NCBI GenBank assembly: GCA_903920435.1
Contig: CAIXMB010000140.1
Location: 1-50,496, forward strand
Reading direction: 5' to 3'
Length of the DNA stretch: 50,496 bases
DNA from: an uncultured Actinomycetes bacterium
GTDB lineage: Bacteria > Actinomycetota > Actinomycetes > Actinomycetales > Microbacteriaceae
In this document: positions 1 through 8,094 of the stretch, piece after piece
How positions within the stretch are numbered: the stretch's first letter is position 1
How the letters are laid out: every line of letters starts with the position of its first letter
Translations under genes and position numbers: made by a program
The notes under the pieces: generated by a model
Told to the model about the DNA's origin: nothing
What the model saw: only the letters and a program-made list of their open reading frames with translations
Database searches by the model: none

Positions 1-2937
1 CTCGCTCAGCGGTTTGAGCTCGTCGTAGAGGAAGTACGCGTAGGCGCGCTCGCGCCCGCGACCGACGCGCCCGCGCAGCTGGTGCAGCTGGCTCAGACCG
101 TACTTGTCGGCGCGGTCGATGATGAGCGTGTTGGCGTTGGCGATGTCGAGACCGGTCTCGATGATCGTCGTCGAGACCAGCACGTCGAACTTGCGCTCCC
201 AGAAGTCGACCATCACCTGTTCGAGCAGCGCCTCGCTCATCTGCCCGTGGGCCACGGCGACGCGCGCCTCGGGCACGAGCTCGGCGAGCTGCGAGGCGAC
301 CCGCTGGATCGACGCGACCCGGTTGTGCACGTAGAACACCTGGCCCTCGCGCAGCAGTTCGCGCCGGATCGCCGCCGCCACCTGGCGGTCGGAGTACGGC
401 CCGACGAACGACAGGATCGGGTGGCGGTCCTCCGGCGGGGTCGCGAGTGTCGACATCTCACGGATGCCCGTGACCGCCATCTCGAGGGTGCGCGGGATCG
501 GGGTCGCCGTCATGGCGAGGATGTCGACGTTGGTCTTGAGCTTCTTGAGCGCGTCTTTGTGCTCGACACCGAAGCGCTGCTCCTCGTCGATGATCACGAG
601 GCCGAGGTCTTTGAACTCGATGCCCTGGCTGAGCAGCCGGTGCGTTCCGATCACGACGTCGACGGTGCCGTCGGCGAGTCCGGCGATCGTCTCCTTCGAC
701 TCCTTGTCGGACTGGAAGCGGCTGAGGGCACGCAGGTGCACGGGGAATCCGGCGAAGCGCTCGGCGAACGTCTCCATGTGCTGGCGCACCAGCAGGGTGG
801 TCGGCACGATCATCGCCACCTGCTTGCCGCCCTGCACGGCCTTGAACGCGGCGCGCACGGCCACCTCGGTCTTGCCGTACCCGACGTCGCCCGACAGCAG
901 CCGGTCCATGGGGATGGGCCGCTCCATGTCGGCCTTGACCTCGTCGATCGTGGTGAGCTGGTCGGGCGTCTCGGCGAAGGCGAACGCCTCTTCCAGCTCG
1001 CGCTGCCACGGGGTGTCGGGGCCGAACGCGTGGCCCTTCGACGCCATGCGCGCGGAGTACAGCTTGACGAGCTCGACGGCGATGTCGCGCACCGCCTTGC
1101 GCGCCTTGCCCTTGGCCGCGGCCCAGTCGCTGCCGCCCATCTTGCTGAGCGCCGGGGCCTCCCCGCCGACGTAGCGGCTGAGCAGGTCGAGCTGGTCGGT
1201 GGGCACGTACAGCTTGTCGCCGGGGTAGCCGCGCTTGTTCGGCGCGTACTCGATGACGAGGAACTCGCGCTGCGTCTTGATCGCGTTGCGCCCGCCCGTC
1301 GACACCTCGCGCTGCACGAGCTCGAGGAACTTGCCGATGCCGTGCGTGTTGTGCACGACGAAGTCGCCCGCCTTCAGCTGCAGCGGGTCGACGACGTTCT
1401 TGCGCCGGCTCGCGAGCTTCTTGACCTGGCGGGTGTCGTAGCCGACGGCGCGGCCGTAGAACTCGCTCTCGCTCAGCAGGGCGAGTTTGATCTCGGGCAG
1501 CTCGAACCCGTGGTCGACACTCGCCTTGAGCAGGTAGGCGACGCCCTCCTCCGGCCCCGGCTCGGTGGCCGACGCCTTCGCCGGGAACCACTCCACGACC
1601 CGGCCGGATGCCCCGGCCTCCCCCAGCACCTGGGCCGCACGCTCGACGAGTCCGGGGCCCTCCGCGACGACGGCCACGGTCCAGCCGTCGCGCAGCAGCT
1701 CCTTCACGTGCTGGACCGCCCCCTCGGCCTGCCCGACGAAACTCGGCACGGAGGTGCCGTCGAGTCGCACGTAGGGCTGCAGGCCCGACGCCTCCAGCTC
1801 CTCCGGTGCCCCCGAGTCGAACGCGCTCAGCGTCCACCACGGGCGCCCGCCCGCCGACTCGCGCAGCATGTTCAGGGTGACGAAGTCCCCGGCGTCGAGG
1901 CTGGTCTTGAGGCTCCTCGAAAGGTCGATGGGCGCCTCGGCCCCGGCGGTCGCCGCGTTCCAGGCCGCGGAGAGGAACTCCCGGTTGGTCTCGGCGAGGG
2001 AGACCGCGCGCGTCGCCACCTTCTCGGGCGCGATCACGGCGATCGCGGCATCCGGCGGCAGGTAGTGGGTGAGGGGCACGAGGCGGTCGACGAGCGCGGG
2101 CGCGAGCGACTCCATGCCGTCGACGGGGATGCCCTCACCGATCTTCGCGAGCATCGTGGAGAGGCTCGGGAACTCGTGCTGCATCTCGCGGGCGCGCTGG
2201 CGCACGGCGTCGCTGAGCAGCAGCTCGCGGCTCGGCGGCAGCTCGGCCTCGGTGATCTCGGTGGCCAGGGAGCGCTGGTCGGCGACCGAGAACTCGCGCA
2301 CGGTCTCGAGCTCGTCGCCGAAGAACTCCAGGCGCAGGGGGTGCTCGTCGGTCGGGGCGAAGACGTCGAGGATGCCGCCGCGCACGGCGAACTCGCCGCG
2401 GCGGGTGACCATGTCGACGCGCGAGTACGCGAGGTCGACGAGCCGGCGCGAGAGATCGGCGAGGTCGTACCCGCGGCCGCCCTTGGTGAGCGCGATCGGC
2501 TCGATGCTCGTGAGGTTGTCGGCGAGCGGCTGCAGCGCCGCGCGCACGGACGCGACGAGGATCAGAGGCTCCACCGGGCCCTGAGCCTGTCGAAGGGTCC
2601 ACTCCTTCACGGCGCGCAGCGCCGCGATCCGCTTGCCGACGGTCTCGGCGCTCGGGCTCAGGCGCTCGTGCGGCAGGGTCTCCCAGGCGGGGAACTCGAT
2701 GATCGCGGCATCCGGCAGGTAGCTCGCGAGGGTGCGGCGCAGCGCCTCTGACTCGCGGCCCGTCGCGACGATCGCGAGCGCCATGCGCGGGCCGCCTTCA
2801 CGGGTGAGCAGCCCGGCGAGCAGGGGCGCGCGCAGGCCGTCGACGAGGGAGAAGTCGGCGCTCCGCTTGGCCGACGCGAGTGCGTTCTCGAACGTTTTGG
2901 CGCGCGAAAGGGCCGCGATTAATCCTTCGAGTATCAC
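1..2937 (-). CDS. mfd: Transcription-repair coupling factor Mfd (3' end outside window)
   Basis: Mfd is the ATP-driven translocase that removes stalled RNA polymerase at DNA lesions and recruits UvrA. The first 979 residues are present and the reading frame stays open to base 1, so the gene continues beyond the left edge. Visible parts are a UvrB-like N-terminal half, a CarD-like RNA-polymerase-interacting domain at about residues 520-590 (motif [11 protein letters not shown]), a Walker A loop SGDVGYGKT near 685, a DEEQ box near 782, and helicase motifs ending in [17 protein letters not shown] just before the edge. I chose the GTG at 2937 because a TAGACT hexamer lies six bases upstream, which fits a leaderless start. 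A dispersed repeat is inserted in frame near residue 115. The gene is followed in the genome order by pth and rplY. Confidence 0.97.
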   Translation of the reverse strand, partial: MILEGLIAALSRAKTFENALASAKRSADFSLVDGLRAPLLAGLLTREGGPRMALAIVATGRESEALRRTLASYLPDAAIIEFPAWETLPHERLSPSAETVGKRIAALRAVKEWTLRQAQGPVEPLILVASVRAALQPLADNLTSIEPIALTKGGRGYDLADLSRRLVDLAYSRVDMVTRRGEFAVRGGILDVFAPTDEHPLRLEFFGDELETVREFSVADQRSLATEITEAELPPSRELLLSDAVRQRAREMQHEFPSLSTMLAKIGEGIPVDGMESLAPALVDRLVPLTHYLPPDAAIAVIAPEKVATRAVSLAETNREFLSAAWNAATAGAEAPIDLSRSLKTSLDAGDFVTLNMLRESAGGRPWWTLSAFDSGAPEELEASGLQPYVRLDGTSVPSFVGQAEGAVQHVKELLRDGWTVAVVAEGPGLVERAAQVLGEAGASGRVVEWFPAKASATEPGPEEGVAYLLKASVDHGFELPEIKLALLSESEFYGRAVGYDTRQVKKLASRRKNVVDPLQLKAGDFVVHNTHGIGKFLELVQREVSTGGRNAIKTQREFLVIEYAPNKRGYPGDKLYVPTDQLDLLSRYVGGEAPALSKMGGSDWAAAKGKARKAVRDIAVELVKLYSARMASKGHAFGPDTPWQRELEEAFAFAETPDQLTTIDEVKADMERPIPMDRLLSGDVGYGKTEVAVRAAFKAVQGGKQVAMIVPTTLLVRQHMETFAERFAGFPVHLRALSRFQSDKESKETIAGLADGTVDVVIGTHRLLSQGIEFKDLGLVIIDEEQRFGVEHKDALKKLKTNVDILAMTATPIPRTLEMAVTGIREMSTLATPPEDRHPILSFVGPYSDRQVAAAIRRELLREGQVFYVHNRVASIQRVASQLAELVPEARVAVAHGQMSEALLEQVMVDFWERKFDVLVSTTIIETGLDIANANTLIIDRADKYGLSQLHQLRGRVGRGRERAYAYFLYDELKPLSE
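2580..2596. repeat. Dispersed repeat copy inside mfd
   Basis: CCTGAGCCTGTCGAAGG contains the core TGAGCYTGTCGAA that I recognise as a very common dispersed short repeat in Microbacteriaceae and related actinobacteria. It lies within the mfd reading frame and is translated as LRQAQGP at about residues 113-119, between well conserved Mfd segments. A second copy, in the opposite orientation, lies at 47701-47713. Confidence 0.75.
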
Positions 2938-2943
2938 CCGACG

Positions 2944-2949
2944 AGTCTA
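2944..2949 (-). promoter_or_regulatory. Predicted -10 element of mfd
   Basis: TAGACT (minus strand) followed by six bases and the GTG start of mfd. The spacing fits transcription starting at the first base of the start codon. Confidence 0.6.
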
Positions 2950-3079
2950 GGCGGGGCGTGCGACAGGGGCGGGCGCGTTCGCTCAGCGCGCGGGAAGCGC
3001 GCACGTGGTCGTGCTTGCCGCACGGGTACGTTCACGCGGGCGGAGGACGAACGCGTGCGCGGTCGGGAGGGCGGGGCGG

Positions 3080-3661
3080 TCAGCGCGGGCTGTGGAACTT
3101 GAGCTGGGCGGCCTCGAGCCCCTGCGCGGCGACGAGCTCCGTCGCGTCTGCGGCGTCGACCAGGAGGTTCGGCAGCACCTGGCGCTCGTCGGCGGTGAAG
3201 TCGCGCAGCACGAAGTCGGCGGCGGGCTGGCGCCCCGGCGGCCTGCCGATGCCGATGCGCACCCGGGTGAAGTCGGGGGTGCCGATCGCGGCGGCGATGT
3301 CGCGGATGCCGTTGTGCCCGCCGTGCCCGCCGCCGGTCTTGAGGCGCACGGTGTCGAACGGGATGTCGAGCTCGTCGTGCAGCACGATGAGGTGCGAGGG
3401 GTCGATCTTGTAGAACCTCAGCAGGGCCGCGACGGGGCCGCCCGACAGGTTCATGTAGGTGTGGGGCTTGGCGAGCACGAGCTTCGGCCCGGCAGCGAAA
3501 CTGCGACCCTCGGCCACCGCGGCGTTCGCCTTGTGGTTCTTGAACGTCACGGATGCCCGGTCCGCGAGCTGGGCGAGGGCCATCTGCCCCACGTTGTGGC
3601 GATTGCCGGCGTAGCCGGGCCCGGGGTTACCGAGCCCGACTACCAGCCATTGGTCGTCCAC
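3080..3661 (-). CDS. pth: Peptidyl-tRNA hydrolase
   Basis: Pth cleaves peptidyl-tRNA released from stalled ribosomes in the cytoplasm, recycling the tRNA. The protein has 193 residues, the usual length. It shows the N-terminal motif VGLGNPGPGYAGNRHNVG with the catalytic His22, the KPHTYMNLSG segment, the HDELD segment with the catalytic Asp, and GGGHGGHNGIRD. The start is a GTG at 3661. It lies 23 bases downstream of rplY on the same strand, the conserved actinobacterial order, and is probably transcribed with it. The 142 bases between pth and the start of mfd hold the mfd promoter. Confidence 0.97.
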   Translation of the reverse strand: MDDQWLVVGLGNPGPGYAGNRHNVGQMALAQLADRASVTFKNHKANAAVAEGRSFAAGPKLVLAKPHTYMNLSGGPVAALLRFYKIDPSHLIVLHDELDIPFDTVRLKTGGGHGGHNGIRDIAAAIGTPDFTRVRIGIGRPPGRQPAADFVLRDFTADERQVLPNLLVDAADATELVAAQGLEAAQLKFHSPR

Positions 3662-3684
3662 GGCCTTGCGGAAGAACGGCGAAA

Positions 3685-4317
3685 TTACTCGGCGTCCTCG
3701 GCGGCAGCCTCGTCAGCCGACTCCGAAGCCGCAGCCTCGGTCGACTCCTCGGGCTCGTCGCCCAGATCCTGCTCGGCCTCGCCGGTGATGCCGACGATCA
3801 GCATCTCGGGGTCGGAGATGAGCGTCGAGCCGGACGGCAGCGCGAGGTCCTTCGCGAGGATCTGCGTGCCCTGCTCCAGACCCTCGATCGACACGACGAT
3901 GCTCTCGGGGATGTGGGTCGCCTCGGCCTCGAGCGACACGGTGTTCGAGTCCTGGTTGACGCTCGTGCCGGGAGCCGACTCGCCCTCGACGTGGATCGGG
4001 ACGTCGATGGTCACCTTCTCGCCCTTGCGGACGACGATGAGGTCGATGTGCTCGATGATCTGGCGCACCGGGTCCTTCTGCACATCCTTGACGAGCGCGA
4101 GCTGCGTCTTGCCCTGGATGTCGAGCTCGAGAACCTGGTTCGACTTGCGCAGGATGAGCGCCGTCTCGTGGCCCGGGAGGGTCACGTGCTGGGGCTCGGT
4201 GCCGTGGCCGTAGATGACGGCGGGGATCTTGCCCGCTGCGCGGATCTTGCGGGCGACGCCCTTGCCGAACGTGGTGCGAACCTCGGTCACGAGGTGGTTG
4301 CTGCTGTTGTCAGCCAT
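3685..4317 (-). CDS. rplY: 50S ribosomal protein L25/general stress protein Ctc
   Basis: This is the long, two-domain form of L25 (210 residues), which binds 5S rRNA in the large ribosomal subunit. The 5S-binding N-terminal part carries the TEVRTTFGKGVARKIRAAGK and PAVIYGHG motifs, followed by the TL5/Ctc-type beta domain to about residue 180 and a low-complexity acidic Glu/Ala/Ser tail of about 30 residues, which is common in actinobacterial Ctc proteins. The ATG at 4317 is chosen over an upstream in-frame ATG because a good Shine-Dalgarno sequence AGGAAG stands just before it. It is one of the few genes here with a long leader, and that leader contains hairpins. Pth follows. Confidence 0.96.
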   Translation of the reverse strand: MADNSSNHLVTEVRTTFGKGVARKIRAAGKIPAVIYGHGTEPQHVTLPGHETALILRKSNQVLELDIQGKTQLALVKDVQKDPVRQIIEHIDLIVVRKGEKVTIDVPIHVEGESAPGTSVNQDSNTVSLEAEATHIPESIVVSIEGLEQGTQILAKDLALPSGSTLISDPEMLIVGITGEAEQDLGDEPEESTEAAASESADEAAAEDAE

Positions 4318-4427
4318 GGTGATACTTCCTGGTAGGTGATGTGTTTTCGCGACGGGAATCACCCACCGCGTCGATAACGGAACCGAGAATGGTTCCCTCG
4401 CCGAAGTTCAGTGGTCGAGTTTACACG
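4318..4427 (-). promoter_or_regulatory. rplY leader with two inverted repeats
   Basis: The space between gntK and rplY holds two possible hairpins. GGAACC-6-GGTTCC (4379-4396) is a perfect six-base-pair stem. GTAGGTGAT/ATCACCCAC (4332-4340 and 4358-4366) pairs at eight of nine positions and ends just before the ribosome binding site. A possible -10, TAAACT on the minus strand, lies further upstream. These elements could give control of L25 synthesis at the leader, which is an inference from position only. Confidence 0.4.
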
Positions 4428-4919
4428 CTACAGGCGGGCCGCCACCGCATCCACGATTTCCTCGGGCTCCCCCGCGATGTCGACGGTGATGCCCTCCCCG
4501 TCGCCGAGCGGCTCGAGCGCCGCGAGCTGGGAGTCGAGCAGGCTCGCGGGCATGAAGTGGGTCTCGCGGGAGCCGAGGCGCGAGGCGAGCAGTTCGCGCG
4601 AGCCCGCGAGGTGCACGAACCGGGAGCCCGGCGCCTCAGCGCGGATCGCGTCGCGGTACGAGCGCTTGAGCGCGGAGCACGCGACCACGATGCCGGTGCC
4701 GGATGCCGCGGCGATCGCCGCCCCCACCTTGGCGAGCCACGGCCAGCGGTCGTCATCGGTGAGCGGGATGCCGGCGGACATCTTGTCCACGTTGGTGATC
4801 GGGTGCAGGTCGTCGGCATCGAGGAACGGCACGGCGAGCCGCGCGGCGAGGAGCGCCCCGATCGTCGACTTGCCCGAGCCGCTCACACCCATGACGACGA
4901 GGAGCGGGGGCTGGGGCAT
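4428..4919 (-). CDS. gntK: Gluconokinase
   Basis: This kinase phosphorylates gluconate to 6-phosphogluconate, the substrate of the enzyme encoded by the divergent gene gnd. The 163-residue protein is the standard length for the P-loop GntK family. It has a Walker A loop GVSGSGKS at residues 11-18, the family segment FLDADDLHP, the KMSAGIPLTDDDRWPWL motif and the VACSALKRSYRD motif. The ATG at 4919 is preceded, six bases away, by TACGGT, consistent with a leaderless transcript. Only 26 bases separate it from gnd, so both are likely controlled from the same short region. Confidence 0.95.
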   Translation of the reverse strand: MPQPPLLVVMGVSGSGKSTIGALLAARLAVPFLDADDLHPITNVDKMSAGIPLTDDDRWPWLAKVGAAIAAASGTGIVVACSALKRSYRDAIRAEAPGSRFVHLAGSRELLASRLGSRETHFMPASLLDSQLAALEPLGDGEGITVDIAGEPEEIVDAVAARL

Positions 4920-4925
4920 CCGTCA

Positions 4926-4938
4926 ACCGTACTAGCCT
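4926..4938. promoter_or_regulatory. Back-to-back -10 elements of gntK and gnd
   Basis: TACGGT on the minus strand (4926-4931) lies six bases before the gntK ATG. TAGCCT on the plus strand (4933-4938) lies seven bases before the gnd ATG. The two hexamers are separated by one base, so each -35 region would lie over the other gene and polymerase could probably occupy only one direction at a time. Confidence 0.55.
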
Positions 4939-4945
4939 GTGATCC

Positions 4946-6394
4946 ATGACTCAGGCGAATATTGGCGTTGTCGGACTCGCGGTGATGGGCAGCAATCTTG
5001 CCCGCAATCTCGCCTCGCGGGAGGGCAACACGGTTGCCGTCTACAACCGCACGTACGCGCGCACCGAGACGCTGCTCGACGAGCACCCCGAGGCCGGCTT
5101 CATCGGGTCGAAGACGATCCAGGAGTTCGCGGACTCGCTGTCGAAGCCGCGCACCGCGCTGATCATGGTGCAGGCGGGCAAGGGCACGGATGCCGTCATC
5201 GACGAGCTGGTCGCGGTGTTCGAGCCGGGCGACATCATCATCGACGGCGGCAACGCCCTCTTCACCGACACGATCCGCCGCGAGAAGGCGGTGCGCGAGA
5301 CGGGGATCAACTTCGTCGGCGCCGGCATCTCCGGTGGCGAGGAGGGTGCCCTCAACGGCCCCTCGATCATGCCCGGCGGGTCGGATGAGGCGTGGGTGAC
5401 CCTGGGCCCGATCCTCGAGTCGATCGCCGCGGTTGCCGAGGGCGAGCCGTGCGTGACGCACGTCGGCCACGACGGCGCCGGCCACTTCGTCAAGATGATC
5501 CACAACGGCATCGAGTACGCCGACATGCAGCTCATCGCCGAGGCGTACGACCTCATCCGCCGCGGCACCGGCAAGAGCCCGGCCGAGATCGCCGAGATCT
5601 TCTCCGAGTGGAACAAGGGCGAGCTCGAGAGCTACCTCATCGAGATCACCGCGGAGGTGCTCAAGCAGGTCGACGCCGATACCGGCAAGCCCCTCGTCGA
5701 CCTCATCCTGGACCAGGCCGGCAGCAAGGGCACCGGCGTGTGGACCGTGCAGACCGCCCTCGACCTGGGTGTGCCGGTCTCGGGAATCGCCGAAGCCGTG
5801 TTCGCGCGCTCACTGTCGTCGAAGCCCGCCCCGCGCGCGGCGGCCTCGACACTGCCCGGCCCCGACGAGAACGCCTGGAAGCCCGGCGACGCCGACGCGT
5901 TCATCGAGGGCGTGCGCCTCGCGCTCTACGCCTCGAAGGTCATCGCCTACTCGCAGGGCTTCGACGCGATCGTGGCCGGCGCCGAGCAGTACGGGTGGGA
6001 CATCAAGAAGGGCAACATCGCCAAGATCTGGCGCGGCGGCTGCATCATCCGTGCCCGGTTCCTCAACCGCATCACCGAGGCGTACGCGGAGAACCCGGGC
6101 CTCGTCGCCCTTGTGACCGCGCCGTTCTTCGTCGACGTGATGGCCAAGGCCCAGACCGCCTGGCGCAACGTCGTCGCCGATGCCGCGCACGCCGGAATTC
6201 CGACGCCCGCCTTCAGCAGCTCGCTCGCCTACTACGACGGCCTGCGCGCCGACCGCCTCCCCGCTGCCCTCGTGCAGGGGCAGCGCGACTTCTTCGGCGC
6301 CCACACCTACAAGCGCATCGACAAGGACGGCACCTTCCACACGCTGTGGTCGGGCGACCGCTCGGAGATCGAGTCCGAGGGCTCGAGCCACTAA
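4946..6394 (+). CDS. gnd: 6-phosphogluconate dehydrogenase, decarboxylating
   Basis: Gnd oxidatively decarboxylates 6-phosphogluconate to ribulose 5-phosphate in the pentose phosphate pathway, producing NAD(P)H. At 482 residues it is the long, E. coli-like form. The N-terminal Rossmann motif is GLAVMG (residues 10-15), and the arginine in VYNRT suggests NADP. The substrate-binding segments GAGISGGEEGALNGPSIMPGG and HFVKMIHNGIEYADMQ contain the catalytic Lys. The C-terminal helical domain is complete (IWRGGCIIRARFL). It diverges from gntK, which makes its substrate. Confidence 0.97.
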   Translation: MTQANIGVVGLAVMGSNLARNLASREGNTVAVYNRTYARTETLLDEHPEAGFIGSKTIQEFADSLSKPRTALIMVQAGKGTDAVIDELVAVFEPGDIIIDGGNALFTDTIRREKAVRETGINFVGAGISGGEEGALNGPSIMPGGSDEAWVTLGPILESIAAVAEGEPCVTHVGHDGAGHFVKMIHNGIEYADMQLIAEAYDLIRRGTGKSPAEIAEIFSEWNKGELESYLIEITAEVLKQVDADTGKPLVDLILDQAGSKGTGVWTVQTALDLGVPVSGIAEAVFARSLSSKPAPRAAASTLPGPDENAWKPGDADAFIEGVRLALYASKVIAYSQGFDAIVAGAEQYGWDIKKGNIAKIWRGGCIIRARFLNRITEAYAENPGLVALVTAPFFVDVMAKAQTAWRNVVADAAHAGIPTPAFSSSLAYYDGLRADRLPAALVQGQRDFFGAHTYKRIDKDGTFHTLWSGDRSEIESEGSSH

Positions 6395-6404
6395 CGGTCG
6401 TGCC

Positions 6405-7667
6405 TCAGCGCGTGGCGCGCTCGAGCGCCTGAACCGCGTGGCGGTGACCGATCGTCTCGTAGCCGACGACGGTCACCGCCGGCGCGGCCGTGAGCACCAG
6501 CAGGCACACGCCGAGGTCGAGACCCAGGGCGGCGAGCGCCACGCCCGCGGCCAGGACGAGGATCGTCCCCACGAACAGAGCGAGGTGGAACGGGTCGGTC
6601 TCGTGCATGAGGAACGTGTACATGCCGTACAGCGCGGCGGAGAACACGAGGATCGGGATCGCGACGGCGAGAACCGCGCCCACCGAGCCGATCGCGGCCT
6701 CACCCTCGATCACGTAGGCAGCCACGTGCAGCCCGGCGCCGGTGGCCGCGATTGACGCGTAGACGAGGATGTGGCTGTAGCCCCACACGTGCGACCGCTG
6801 CCGGTGCTTGGCCAGTATCGCGCCGGACGGCATGATGAAGTAGCTCCACCACAGGCCGAACGTCAGCCCCACGCCGGCGACCACGATGAGCACCGCCTCG
6901 ACGGTCCAGTCCTGCTCTTCGACGAGCGCGGAGACCGCGGCGATGGTGCCGAAGATGCTCTCCCCCAGGGCGATGATCGCGAGGAGGCCGTACCGCTCCG
7001 CGATGTGGTGCGCGTTCCAGGGCGTGCCACCGTTCTTGCGCTCGGCGAGCACCGGACCCGCGAACTCCACGGCGAAGAGGAGGGTCGCGATCCCGAACGT
7101 CGCGGCCGCGGGGAGGTCGAGGATGGCCAGCACGATCCACCCCGCCTGTGCGATGGCGATGTACTTCACGTACGTGAGGGCGGTGCTGCGACGCTTCGGG
7201 TCCTGGATGGCGGCTCGTGACCACTGGGCGATCATCGCCAACCGCATGACGACGTAGCCGACCACCATCACGTCGTTGTCGACCGGCAGTCCCTCGTCGA
7301 GGGACGAGAACACCGCGGGCAGCCCGAGGGCGAGCACGATGACGCCGATCATCTGCACCATCGTGGTGACGCGGAAGAACCAGTCGTCGGTGTCGTAGGC
7401 GGAGGCGAACCACGAGAAGTTGATCCATGCCCAACACACGGCGAACATCGCGAAGGTGAACCCGACGAGCGCGGGCAGGATGTGGCCCTCGGCGACGAAG
7501 TGGCTGAACTGCGAACTCGCGAGCCCGAATGCGACGACGAACGTGAGGTCGAACAGCAGCTCGAGCGGAGTCGCCGTGCGGTGGGACTCGCTGGGGCTGC
7601 GCCCCACCATCCTGAGGAGCCGGTGCCCCATGCCGCCCTCGGTCTCGGTCACGGTCTGATCGCTCAC
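6405..7667 (-). CDS. LtrA family membrane protein (low temperature requirement)
   Basis: A 420-residue multi-pass membrane protein of the LtrA family, first linked to growth at low temperature in Listeria; the biochemical role is unknown. Family signatures are TPLELLFDLTFVVAFG near the N-terminus, WINFSWFASAYDTDDW, and HIAERYGLLAIIALGESIFG in the centre, with about ten to twelve hydrophobic helices. The GTG at 7667 is the most upstream reasonable start, but an ATG at 7631 with a weak GGGCGG ribosome site is an alternative. It converges on gnd with only ten bases between their stops, so there is no room for a separate terminator there. Confidence 0.85.
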   Translation of the reverse strand: MSDQTVTETEGGMGHRLLRMVGRSPSESHRTATPLELLFDLTFVVAFGLASSQFSHFVAEGHILPALVGFTFAMFAVCWAWINFSWFASAYDTDDWFFRVTTMVQMIGVIVLALGLPAVFSSLDEGLPVDNDVMVVGYVVMRLAMIAQWSRAAIQDPKRRSTALTYVKYIAIAQAGWIVLAILDLPAAATFGIATLLFAVEFAGPVLAERKNGGTPWNAHHIAERYGLLAIIALGESIFGTIAAVSALVEEQDWTVEAVLIVVAGVGLTFGLWWSYFIMPSGAILAKHRQRSHVWGYSHILVYASIAATGAGLHVAAYVIEGEAAIGSVGAVLAVAIPILVFSAALYGMYTFLMHETDPFHLALFVGTILVLAAGVALAALGLDLGVCLLVLTAAPAVTVVGYETIGHRHAVQALERATR

Positions 7668-7716
7668 GTGCCCATGATGCCAGCCGCACAGCGGCACATG
7701 GGACAATTGCTGCTCG

Positions 7717-8094
7717 ATGAACGACGACGAGTACGACGACGAGCCCGAGCTCGCGGGCTCCCAGCCCGCGGGCGATCGCCCGTTGCGCAGCCCGCACCTG
7801 AAGACCGTGATGCGGGTGGTCGTCATCGTCGCGCTCGTGGGCCTCCTGCTGCCCGGCGTGCTCGTGACCATCACCACGGCCACTCGCACCGCGACCGTCA
7901 CGTGCTCGATCTACACCGCGTACTACGCGCCGGAAGCCGTGAGCTACTCCGCCCGCTTCGAACTGGTGAGCGCTGCCGGCGTCGGGTGGAACTGCTACGC
8001 GGTCCAGTACGACGGCAGCGAGCTGCTCGTGCGCGCGATGGGCATCATCCCCGGCGGGGTGCGCCTGCCCTCCGCCCCTACTGAGCGCTCGTGA
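7717..8094 (+). CDS. Small membrane-anchored protein of unknown function
   Basis: A 125-residue protein not recognised as a known family. It has an acidic, disordered N-terminus (MNDDEYDDEPE), one hydrophobic segment at about residues 31-52 (VMRVVVIVALVGLLLPGVLV), and an extracytoplasmic domain of about 70 residues with two Cys (CSIYTAYYAPE and GWNCYAV) that could form a disulfide. It diverges from the LtrA gene and its last 17 bases overlap the 3' end of the acyl-CoA ligase gene on the opposite strand. Codon use matches its neighbours, so it is probably real. Confidence 0.7.
   Translation: MNDDEYDDEPELAGSQPAGDRPLRSPHLKTVMRVVVIVALVGLLLPGVLVTITTATRTATVTCSIYTAYYAPEAVSYSARFELVSAAGVGWNCYAVQYDGSELLVRAMGIIPGGVRLPSAPTERS

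Noticed and set aside
82-2751. A long plus-strand open frame of 889 codons
   Set aside because: It is antisense to mfd, whose minus-strand translation is conserved over its whole length. Long shadow frames are expected in high-GC DNA. The same holds for plus-strand frames across 13822-15804, 27950-30826 and 38726-40552.
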